A stretch of DNA of 64,000 nt from Antedon bifida (Eukaryota > Echinodermata > Crinoidea > Comatulida > Antedonidae): contig OY727103.1 in assembly GCA_963402885.1 (NCBI GenBank), positions 16,704,085-16,768,084 of the forward strand, given 5' to 3'. The notes under the pieces were generated by a model, which was given only the letters and a program-made list of their open reading frames with translations, made no database searches and had not been told where the DNA came from. This document shows positions 32,901 to 43,700 of this stretch, piece by piece (the first letter of the stretch is position 1; each line of letters opens with the position of its first letter). A program made the translations under genes and the position numbers.

Positions 32901-34554
32901 AGTGATACGACATCATCATGTCCATATATGGCCCACATTTTGTTGTCACATAAAGTTTGATAGTGTAGACAGAGTTTTATATTGTACAAAAGTATAGAGT
33001 ACCTGTTTGGACGCCTTGCTCATTGACATCTGAAGTTTTGAAATCTGTTGCTTCAGTTGCTGTGTCTTCGGCCGCTGGTTGAGGCGGTGTTCGTCGTACA
33101 GGTCCATGGCTACCACCTACTCTTGGAGAGGCAGTTACTGGCACATCTGTCAAAAAAAAATGTTTATGTCTAATATTTTTCTAGCACCAATAAATGGTGT
33201 ACTGGTTCACCACAGCCCCAGTTGCAAACAACACAAAGTCAAAATGACATTTATTTTATTTGTGATATTAGTCCACTATGTTATGTATATATATCGATCA
33301 TTAAAAATACAAATCTATTGTTAATGCTTTGATAAAAGAACTATATTAAGAAAAAAAAACCTCAAGAAACGAGTAAAAAATTGTTTGGAATACTGCCATC
33401 AGAATCATTTTAAAGTAAAATGTACAAGAACTCACTTGGAGGTCTTTCTAAAAGAGTTCGCCATTTTCTAATAAACATAGCATTTACATGCATAATTTTA
33501 CAGTACCTTCATTGTGTTGTTGTTGATTGGTTTGTACTGGTGATGTATTCTTTAGGTGTCTCTTGCGTTTTTCTTGTTTTAACCTCATAGATTCTTCATA
33601 AGCTTGTTGCATACTCTCAACTAACGCTTGATGCTTGGCTAATGCATCCAACTAAAGAGAAAATATATAATACACTACTAGAGAGAGCGGTATGACATAA
33701 AGGTTGGCGATATCGGACAAGCATGACAGAGGTATGGGTTCGAGAACTTCCCCTGCCATATGTAGAATGCACAATAAAGAACTTGATACATGAAAAGATC
33801 TCCTTTTGTGCTAATCATGGCCATGTACTGGGTCCTTTGGATGGGACATAAAGCTGTTGGTCCTATGTACATATATACAGAGGTCACCCAGTAAAAATAA
33901 TAAGTTTAAAATATAATTGAATTAAACAGTTGTAGAACATATAAACAAATGGCAGCTAAAAAGACACTAAACAAGAAATATACTAAAGTTGTAAACTGTG
34001 GTACTACCACAACAGAACACTCCGTTTTACCATTAGCAGTAGTACAGTGGTAGTAACAGTGAGTACATCAATAATTTAGTGAAAATATTTAATAGTTACA
34101 AATAGATTGACTTACTTCTTTTTGTTTCTGCTTTTGAGCTTCCATTTCAAATTGTTTCTGCAAGTTTTCTCGTTCTTTTTCAAGTTTTTCTTCTTCCTCT
34201 TTGTCTTCTCTCCTCTTTTTTTCTATCGCTTCTCTCTTTATTCTTTGTTTCTCTTCCACTTGGGCCTTCACAGCTTCCTGTAAGAACGAAATGCGCAACT
34301 GTTTAAAAATATCATACACACCCAACAGAAATGAACATGGCAATTACAGGATGGATAAACTACATCGTGCTTATAAACTAAGTCTCATTTTAGGCTTAGG
34401 TAGTGGAGTAGAGAGAGTCACTAGGTCAGGATTGTGAGTGAGTGGCCGAGCGGTTAAGACAGTGGAAACGTAATACATAGCCATAACATCGGCAAGGGTT
34501 CAAGGCTCACTCGCTCCATGGTTCTGGTGGTAGAACAAGTCTTCTCGGATAAGG

Positions 34555-34586
<32 letters not shown>

Positions 34587-37500
34587 TCAGTGTACACATC
34601 TGGCTCATGTGCATATATATACACTGGACCCTCTGGAAGAAAAGTCTTAGACTGAAGAGGCTGCCCAGTACAAGAATAAATAATAAAGATTGAACCCTGG
34701 ATTGCGGGATTGGACGAGCTTAAAGATCTGACTTACTATATGTTCTAAATGTTTACTACGAGCTTTATCCTGTCTCTCCTTTTCAGCTGGATCTGTTAAA
34801 GTCCACTGGCCTCGTTGATGTCTGTAAAAATACGAAAACTGTAAACATCAACCGCATGCTCAAAAAAATGTGCCTATATATGGACATGATGATGTCATAT
34901 CACAACTGTATTTAAGCATATCATTACCATATTTGGGCACATCACACTTTTTTCAAACTAGTTTGATAGTGTAGACAGAGCTTTGGGCACTATACAACAG
35001 TACCATTATTATCATTATTTTATACAGACAGTACTTACCCTCTTGGTGTTATAATAGTGTTCTGCGTATCTCCTCTTGGACTTATAATACTGTTAATGGG
35101 AGCTGTTGTCCCAGCAGGGTCACTTTGAGATGTCATGGATCTGGTAAGAGTTGTTTCTTCCTGTCCTGTCGCTGTGTCATCCTTCGTTACCGTATTCTGG
35201 AATGACACGCTACTTTTCACGACAGGCACTTGTTTTGCCCAGTAACTTTCGTCCGTGTTGACGCTTTCACGCAGTTTTTTCTGTTGCGCTTGTCTCGCTT
35301 TATCCTCTTGTCTTTGCTTTTCTATTAAAAAATATAAAATAATAATACAATTTGTTCAAAACATCAATATTGTGCCCAAATATGATAGTGATATGCTTAA
35401 ATATGGTAGTGATATGCCCAAATATGATAGTGGTATGCTCAAATATGGTAGTGATATGCCCAAATATGATAGTGGTATGCTCAAATATGGTAGTGATATG
35501 ACATCATCGTGTCGTGGGCACATCCCATTTGATTGTCACATAAAGTTTGATAGTGTAGACAAACCATTTGTGTTATTCTTGGTAAGCATCATTTAACACA
35601 TTGCAACATGGAATTGTGGGTAAGCTGTCTAACAATATCGCAACATACCTAATTCTTGAAGCCACGCCTTCTTTTCTTTCTGTTTTATTGCAGCATTCTC
35701 ATCAGAATAATTCTACACAAAAAATAAAAATATTTGAAAAGGTACAAATGTTATTTCTGCAGTGAAAGGAAAGTATAAAACGAGCGATTATATACTGTAA
35801 TCTAATTGTTAAAGCCTAAACTAGCAAACTTTTGTTTGAAAACTGTTTTTATTAATACTGTATAGTTATTAAAAAATACTGTAGTTATGTCAGGAAGTAA
35901 GTGACAGTTTGTCATGGTAAACTTCTTCTTGAAAATTTTCTTTGGAGTTCAGTTCTTTAAATCTACAGTCTCAGTTACTGTACCTTAGTTTATTAAGGTT
36001 TAGGTTTTTACTTCTGTACCCTGGCAAACATTGGACAATTTTCTTGCCAAACTCTGAGTTTGCGAACGAAAGTTTGCTAGTATAGACTATGCTTTGTTCA
36101 GTATAATTAATAAAATCTAAACCTACCCCAAAAGAAAATGAGCTCCTCATAGCTGCGGGGGTGTTAGCCTGATTGTACGATTGATTCACTGTAGTTGAGG
36201 AAGGTGCTATTTCAGGTTTACTGTTCTGGTTACTTGACTTTTCAGGAACATCATTCTAAATATAATCAAAATGTACAAGATTAGTACTAATACTATTTAT
36301 ACGCATAATTCCATCCATAGAGGAGGAATAAACAAAGAGTTAGGTTTAGGGCAAAAGAAAATTGTTTGCGTAGGAAATCAAAATCAATGTGAAGGAGAAT
36401 TTGTCAACATAAGAAATGTTCTCTATGGGACAAATTACTCTATTACTACTTCACATAAAAGTAAAGCGTGAAGGTAAAGATTTTAACTTGGCATTGAGAG
36501 GAACCATTGACAGTGTGGCCAAAAAAAATACATTGAAATATAGAGGGTGCTATTATGAAAAATCTATACTATGTTTTCAAAGACAACCTACCTTGACCTG
36601 TGGTATGGTTGTGTTGTCCACTTTCTTTTGTCCTCTACCTCCACTGTCACTTAGACCCCATGGATTCCACTGACCAGCACTGTCCCCACTCAGACGTAGT
36701 TTCTTCATTTTATCCTTCTCTTTCTGCTTCTCTGCAAGTTGTTTGTCTACAAAATATATAATTTTTTTTACAAATTAAACCTAAATATTTAAATTTAGTG
36801 TTTCATTTAAGATGGTGTACTTTAGGCCACTCTTAATTGATTATCATTTTAATGGTATTCCTCTGACTGTGTTTATGTTCTATTGAACATAGTATCTCTA
36901 GTTTCATTTGTATCTATTGATAAATAAATAAAACAGAAAGAAAATAGACACCTAATTCTTCTTTCCATTCTCTTCTTCTTCTGGCTGCGTCATCTTTATC
37001 ATTAAAACCACTGATACCTATTGAACCCCCGATGTCACCAAGGTTAAACCGTGGAGATAATACATTTTTAACATTCTCAGTTCTATGTTCAACCTCCTCT
37101 GTTTTATTATCTGTCGCGTTGCCCTCCCCGGCATGGTTAACGTGCGAAACTTCATGCGATTCTTCGTTGTTCTGATTTGATACAATGTCGTTGGCTACAT
37201 TTTCTGTACTTGGTGTATCATCTATCAAATCCGGTATATTTCTATTTTCGTCGGTTTGTAAGTTTGTTTCTATTTCGTCTTGTTTATTTGATAAGTCTTC
37301 AATTTTAATATCACCATTTTCTACAACAGAGAAACAAAGTTTAATATTGTAAGTATACATAATTAAAATGATACTCAATAACTATAATATACATCCAAAA
37401 CACATTTTGTTTTCATAATCTGTAAAAAAAATTGATTAAAAATTTTCAGCCACACAGGAAGACGAACAGATATTTACTGTACACATTATATATTATTAAG

Positions 37501-39042
37501 TATTATATAACACCTAAATAAATTCCTGTCATTTGATTGGATGATTGTGGGTCACATGGCGTGCAATAGAATGCACTATTGAATGGTAATGATATGTTTC
37601 CTCACATAGCAAAAACAAATACCGCAGTCATACAAAAATGAACACATTATTAATTTCAGAAAACGTATATCTTAGTACAATTTATTAGTGCCCCTTTGTG
37701 TAATCACAATTAAGCAGATGTTACACAACAAACCAAAGATCAACGAAGCATATAATACGTACCAATCTTTAGAGACGCATTTTCCCCACCAAATGTCTGT
37801 AAAATCTTCGTAAGCTGATCTTGTGTGAGAGTCACGGTATTAGCAGTCTCCGATTTCTTCTTCTGAAGATGTTTATTATTCTCGATAAAATTAACATTCC
37901 GTGACTTGACAGATTTAGTTTTGGCCAAATTATTATTGCTTTTCAATGGCTTCTTTGACGCGTCTTTCTTAGTCGGTGGTCCTGGATCTTTCAACCGCGT
38001 TTGAGAATGTGCCTTGGGTGCGGTTCCTGCAGCATTCTCGCTGCTGGTTGGAACTTTTCTTACAGAAAATCCTTGGGACCGTGATTTATAGGAAAACTGT
38101 GAATCAAAATAAAATTTTAAAAACATCATTATACTTTTATAGTATTTTCAATCATAGATAAAATTATACAGATTGTTATTTTTTAATAATTTATTTTAAG
38201 TTAATCTTGAGTGTATTAGCAGCAGAATCGGCAAAGGAGATAAATTTCTCTAGTATTTTAATAATAATATTGTTTTCCCAGTCCTTGTAATCACTGATTT
38301 TTACATTTTTTTGTAGTTGCTTGATCCCTTGATTACTGAATAAACAAACTAAAAACACATACCTTCTTTTTTCTCTTTTCTGGTTCTAAAATGATAAAAA
38401 TTAAAACAAATGTTACAAAATGTATATTTAAATGTAATGTTATAATAGAATTAATAACTTTTTATATCAGTATTCTAAATAAAAAACACCATACCTTTGA
38501 ACATGAAAATACCAACTTGACCAGACTTTGACTTAGCAGCGATTCTTGCTCCTTCTCTAAAAGATAAAACAAAACATATATTTTTAATTAAATAGATTGT
38601 GTAGTTTGATAAGCTACTGAAACGACTCCTATTTGTCAAGGATCCTCCATCATGCATGGTCAAACATAATATTATAAATTGTACATCATCAAATTATGTA
38701 ATTAATGATGTAAATTGTATTTGTAGGTATGTTATAATTATTACAAAATTATTTCAATGTTTTAGCACTAGCATAGACCCTACGTCAATGAAAAAACAAA
38801 ATCTGCAAAGTATTATAACTAGGCCTACTCAGCTAGGCCTAAAATCCTAAGTCCCTCAATCTAGCCGAATTATGCAGTAACGAGCACCTCGGATTCCGTC
38901 GGGCAGACAGGAATTCAACGACAAACCATGCCAACCAATGCCCTCACTAGGCTAGGCCTAGCCAAAAACAATTACAATGCAATTTCACTTCACAAAATAC
39001 CGTATATTATTTCTATAAACCTACTACAAACCTGTTATTCAT
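29905..39042 (-). CDS. CCDC66: CCDC66, coiled-coil centrosome/cilium protein
   Basis: CCDC66 is a microtubule-binding protein of centrosomes, satellites and cilia. Sixteen exons on the minus strand: 39042-39032, 38556-38495, 38385-38363, 38096-37763, 37320-36952, 36746-36592, 36255-36127, 35712-35649, 35321-35039, 34821-34737, 34277-34116, 33651-33507, 33146-33003, 32385-31583, 31019-30936, 29967-29905. They sum to 2,916 nt in one frame, 971 residues (human 948). Matches to the vertebrate protein: VTLTQDQLTKILQTF; RRREWKEELG and WNPWG; LTDPAEKERQDKARSKHLEH; AVKAQVEEKQRIKREA and QKQFEMEAQKQKQKE (the conserved CCDC66 coiled-coil domain); EQGVQT; GDFVPFLRTDE; DPLFSPDIRKEGENRQKLIL; and the C-terminus LIMKQREMELGL. 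The 11-nt first coding exon (ATG AAT AAC AG) is the least certain part. Residues encoded at about 31830-31930 are His/Asp/Arg-rich (HTRQNDHTRQHHHTR), a lineage-specific insertion. Confidence 0.93.
29992..30346. mobile_element. M3 element, second copy with a damaged right end
   Basis: Shares TTAAAGATGTACTGTATTGTCC, AGTCAAATTGGCTGGCAGCC and GTTTTTAGGGGACAATT with the copy at 23904-24262; the right terminal repeat is truncated. It lies in the last CCDC66 intron. Confidence 0.78.
31205..31505 (+). repeat. 18-bp GTGTCCC(C)TTAATAG repeat block
   Basis: About sixteen imperfect units of TTAATAGAGGTGTCCCC and variants (AATAGTGGTGTCCCTT), in the CCDC66 intron between exons 30936-31019 and 31583-32385. 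The same words appear singly in WIF1 introns. Confidence 0.85.
32676..32850 (-). mobile_element. tRNA-derived SINE, minus orientation
   Basis: On the minus strand it shows GGATATCGGACTAGCATG, a B-box-like GGGTTCAAAACC and the core CTTTGGATGGGATGTAAGGC-TGTTGG, the same order as in the copy at 33672-33897. Confidence 0.72.
32861..32976. mobile_element. M1 element, left end lost
   Basis: Starts at AAACTAGTTTGACAATAAAATG and ends AGTGTAGACAGAGTTT; 27 bp from CCDC66 exon 33003-33146. Confidence 0.78.
33672..33897 (+). mobile_element. tRNA-derived SINE, plus orientation
   Basis: Shows GGCGATATCGGACAAGCATG, a B-box-like GGGTTCGAGAAC and the core CCTTTGGATGGGACATAAAG-CTGTTGGTCC, then CCCAGTAAAAATAATAAG as tail. 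It starts 21 bp from the acceptor of CCDC66 exon 33507-33651. Confidence 0.75.
34433..34690 (+). mobile_element. tRNA-derived SINE with a clear A box and B box
   Basis: GAGTGGCCGAGCGGTTAAGA is a pol III A box of tRNA-Leu/Ser type and GGGTTCAAGGCTCACTCG supplies the B box. A core GGATAAGGACTATAAACCGT and an AATAAATAATAAAG tail follow. It lies in the CCDC66 intron between 34277 and 34737. It is not a functional tRNA gene because the anticodon arm and acceptor stem do not fold properly. Confidence 0.78.
34861..34983. mobile_element. M1 element, left end lost
   Basis: Retains GTGCCTATATATGGACATGA to AGTGTAGACAGAGCTTT; 56 bp from CCDC66 exon 35039-35321. Confidence 0.78.
35370..35562. mobile_element. 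M1 element with internal unit expansion
   Basis: The CAAATATG(A/G)TAGTGATATGC unit occurs six times in a row before the turn ATGACATCATCGTGTCG, so the left arm is expanded while the right arm is single. It lies in the CCDC66 intron next to exon 35039-35321. Confidence 0.82.
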
Positions 39043-40733
39043 TGTTTATTTCATCGTACACCATTTACTATAATTTATTGTAGAAGCACCTTTCATAGCA
39101 ACCCTACAGAATAATTTGTTTTTGTGTTGGCATGTCAAACGACTGTAAATTTTAGAGTCAAAATATGTGTCATATTGAGTTCGATTGGTCGGATTGTGAA
39201 ACCAAAAAACTAATCAAGTGTAATCGAATACATGGCCGAAGTAAATACTATAGAGGGCGGTATGACACTTGTTTAAACAGAGCCATATATATAAAGAGTT
39301 ACGACATTGGATTATAGTCACGTGATATGCAGATCAATTTGTGTCAAACTTGTCTCCGTTATTGCATGTAAAGTATAGGAGCAAGAAAATACTTTAAACT
39401 TTTTCTTATATTTAAAAAAATGTAATTGCACATTTTACGGTGAAATATCGATGTGCACAGCGTACAGAAGTACTTGCGGCAAAGAATATTGCGCGCGCGT
39501 GCGCTAGTACATTATAAAGTTCGATTGATTGATTTTGGAACGAAACATCCCATAACTACGTCCTATTAATAACAATTATGTAATATTTTCAATTCATAAT
39601 GCATGCTTTGATGACTAAATAAAATAATAAAGTGTCGTGGATATATTTGTTAATATATTGAATAGGGTATGAACAATATTAAAATAATAAAGGCAAATTA
39701 TTACAAATGAAATGATGAACGAGTCTCTGAAAGTTTGTGTCAAAAACACACAGAGAGCCATATACTGTATAAAAAGAGAGGTGAATTTGTGTGTTTTTTG
39801 TATTGGTTCATGCTTTGATGTATCCTGACTTGCATGTAGGCCCTAGCATTTATTCTTTTGTTATTATAGACACAATATATATACGTTACCAAATTAATAC
39901 CATTAATAAAATTAATTACTAAAATAAAAACGGAATATAAGCGTTATTTCATAGACAAAAAAATCTAAAAATAATGCATGAACTATAGGAAAACGCTATA
40001 CAAAAGAGACGCGCGCGCCCTCAGCGTGCGAATTCTTTGACACAAAAATGGCTTCTAATTTTCAATGTCGTAACTCTTTATATATATGGCTCTGGTTTAA
40101 ATCATCAGGGCCAGACCTACGATGCCTAGTATAAAATACATCGTCTCTCTCTTTCATTGTTTCTAAAAACGCTTAAAACGATTTAAAAAATAGTATATTA
40201 ATTACCAACGGTACGCTAAATCATGGAGCTATTGAATTAATGTATCTCCATGGTTAAACCTATGTAATATGGATTTTTGAAAGATGCGATGATAACTGAG
40301 AATCTAATAAAATCGACATTTCTTTTAAATCAAGAATTATGATTGGTTAAAACATTGAAACGCATGGAATGTTGTATTACGGCGTTTTTCTATGTTAATG
40401 GAGACATTTAGATACAGTACCAATAATCTGAAACAGAGAGAGATCTAGAATAGGCCAGTTAGTTTTCTATTCAGTTTCATAGCGCCCTCCGGTGGATTTA
40501 AGCTTTCCATATAACTTAACTAGATATCAATCAAAAAAGTTAGTTGACAACATACAACGATAGAACACGTACACCTACTTTGATAACCAGTGAGGCGTTA
40601 TGCGAGATGCTCTAGAATAGAAACACATTTCTATTCTTTTTTTGTGGTATCATCAAACGAGTCAAGTCTTTTTTTTCTTGGGATTTTTATAAACGTTTCC
40701 GTGCGACTGTGTAGTTTTAGGAAAGCGGCGAAT
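39043..40733. other. Divergent intergenic region between CCDC66 and WIF1
   Basis: About 1.7 kb separate the two start codons; most of it is the inverted-repeat element at 39240-40130. The CCDC66 promoter should lie at 39043-39230 and the WIF1 promoter and 5' UTR at about 40400-40733. Confidence 0.55.
39240..40130. mobile_element. Inverted-repeat element of about 0.85 kb between CCDC66 and WIF1
   Basis: TTTAAACAGAGCCATATATA-TAAAGAGTTACGACATTG near 39273 is matched by its reverse complement near 40056-40108 over about 40 bp. A shorter internal copy (GAGAGCCATATACTGTATAAA) lies at about 39755. No ORF of useful length is found inside. It is probably a non-autonomous DNA element. Confidence 0.62.
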
Positions 40734-43700
40734 ATGCTAGCCAGCGCTGTTGCGCTGCTTGTCATATATTCGCTGCTTCTATGTCCATCTGGAGCTCTGG
40801 ATAATGACACCTTGGAATTATGGATTGAAGGAAAAGAAATGCGCAAGATCTCGGGTAAGAATTTTAGATTTATATTACAACCCTACTAAACGTGTTTTGT
40901 TTCAAATTACTGAAACAGTAATAATCAATTCCGAGAACTTAAAAAGTAAAGTAGTATAACTCCTCCTCTGTTGGTTTTAGGACACTCTAATTCAGAAGAC
41001 ACCCCTATTAAAACATTTTACATCTCTCTGATTAAAGGGGACAAATAACCACCCCCCCCCCCCCCCCCCCACCTAAGGTGTCCCGATGTGTGCTTGGTGT
41101 CTACTGTGGAAAAAGTAATTTTATAGTTTACTTTCAATACATTGATCATCACTATTATGAAGGAATATAAGGAATCCCGTGTCGTTTACAACACTACGCC
41201 TTTGTTAAGAGACAGAGGTGAGACAAATAACACCTCAAAATTCTGAAAAGGCTCCGTCTATATAGGACCTCGTCACTGGGGATCGTGTGAAATGGGGCAG
41301 CTTGAATGTATGTCTCTTTTATTTTAAATTACTACATACACAGTATTAATATTAAGGAGAAACCTTCGGGGCCCAACAACGTGTCCCCTAATTGGGGTGT
41401 CCCTATTGGGGTGTTCCATATTGAGGTGTCCTCTAATTGGGGGGTGTCCCCTGAACAGGAGTTGGCCGTTTGGTATTAAGACATATATTTCTCCTAGCGT
41501 TTCTATTAATAATAGAGGTGTACTCTGAATAGGGGTGCCCCAAAGGGCTTGACTGTATTGTAAACGTTGTCGTGTCATAAGAAATGGAATAAAGTATGTG
41601 GATGTGTTGCCGATTGAATTTATACAAATGACCGTATAGGCCTAGACCTACTCTGTAGGCCTACCTGTTGGAGAGACAAAATGCAAACAAAGCCTAGACG
41701 ATTACCGAGAGGGCATGGGTTAAGAGATATACACTCTATGTTTGGTTTTTAAAATACACAAAGATTTCAACGAATGTTGACATGACAAGAGATAAGAACA
41801 TGTATACGGACGTGCATGCAATATGTTCTGAATAGCCATAAGAAAGACATTAACCTTTGTGCCCTAATGTGTATTGTCTGTATAACTGAATGCCATATTT
41901 TTCGGGATGTGCCTATATATAAGGTGCTAATACTATAATATCTCTATAAGTCCCCTATAAGTAGAACAACAAAGTGTCCACTCTCAATAAGGGCGTATCC
42001 CCTGGATAGGTGTGCCAGAAAGGAGTGTACTGTATCTAAAGCGTTTATCAGAGGCCTGGACTAGATTCTTCCATAAGGACCATAGCATTTTCTTATTGAT
42101 AATGACGATCTCTACAAAATTACTGGCTGTCAACCGCTAGAAGAATATGTCTACAAGCAACAATTCAACTGGATCGGACATGTAATTAGAAAAGAAAATG
42201 AAGATCCTACAAAAATTCTTACTTTTCACACAACCCAAAGTAAACGAAGAGGTCGGAAGATACCATCAATACTTGATAGAGTTGTACAACAAAGTCAACT
42301 TACTAGATGCAACTTCATTAGAGCCTGCTTCAACAGAAATTTATAATTCCCAGCAATGTTTTAACTGTATATATGAACTGTTTATAAGTTGTTTTGAGAC
42401 TGTGTAATTTGGTAGTAGTCACTCTCATACTGTAGGCCTACATTTAAAAGTAACACATCCAAATGCCAACTTTAAGTCAATGGCTACCAGATGTCTCTGT
42501 GAGACGGTTATTTGAACCAGTACCAGTACCAGTACCAGTACAGCCAGTGCTCAGCACTTTTTCTCGTTGGTCCAAGGAAATTGAAAGTGGACATCGTTTG
42601 ACGAATCACTGAAGATTCAGATCTTTTCTGGTCGACTTGTTGTCTACGATGCCATCCAGAAATAGGAGAGATATACTATGCAACTTTAAAAGATCATTAC
42701 AATATATTCACTTTTCTCGATAGCATGATTTTACAATTTTCAATAATAAAAGGTAGTAAGCTGACGCGCCCGGGAGTAGCTACAAGGGTTGGTTCTACAA
42801 AGTGAGGGATGAATGCAGCTGGGTGTGGTGTGACCCAGCACCACTCCATTCACGAATGGATCCACGCGAATCCCAATTCTGTCAAATAAAGCTTTCTCAT
42901 TAGTATCATGTAGCAATATGTCGGTAAATTAAAGAGAGTCAATTGACCTACGGGCGGATATGATATTATATTGAATACCATTTCAATAAAATCAGACATA
43001 TAGAACATGAAGGTATTTTGAGGTTAATACAGTACTTCCGATAAGTGTCCTAATTGGAGGAAGTGGATATATCCGACACTGCCGTCTGTCCGCGAGGAGA
43101 TGAAAAAGTAACAATTTATTACAGTATAACTTCTATTAAGAGGACACCACCTCCGCGACCCAACAACGTGTCCCGGTAGCATTATTTTTTCCTATTAGGT
43201 TAAGGCAGAAACTATCGGTAATAGGTATGTCTCTCATTAAAACATTGGGCTTCGTTCGTTTCTCGGACGGGTCCCCTTAATAAGGTTGTCTCAAAGTTGG
43301 GATTCTATCTGTATCATTGATTTAGTCTTACATCTCACTGGTTTGATTTTTCGGATTGTACTATATTTATGATATTCTGTTAGCCCAAAGTAAATTATTA
43401 AAACCCTGTTTAGAAATTATATTGGGTGAACTTTCATAATCTATACTATGGAAAGCCAAACTCGCCAAAAAATACTTGGTGGATGGTATGTTTTATGTAT
43501 TTTTGGCGGGTTTGGCTTTCCATACTATGCTAGAACATTGGATACAACGTGTAATATAATAGGCCACAGTGTCTTAGCCCACACATCGTATATCGTGATG
43601 AATGAGTCTGCCAGTAATTCAACTCGACCAGTTGTTGGAAAAAGTCACGTTAATATATTAAAAACACAAAGTTTTGAATATGGATATTAAATTATGTACT

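Noticed and set aside
33440-33475. Possible extra CCDC66 exon (AG before AAAATGGCG, GTGAGT after)
   Set aside because: In the phase required by its neighbours it contains an in-frame TAG, and the flanking exons join in frame without it.
34433-34520. tRNA gene
   Set aside because: A and B boxes are present but the cloverleaf is not, and a SINE core and tail follow.
40590-40733. Upstream extension of the WIF1 frame
   Set aside because: Opens with GTG and has no ATG; MLASAVALL starts a good signal peptide at 40734.
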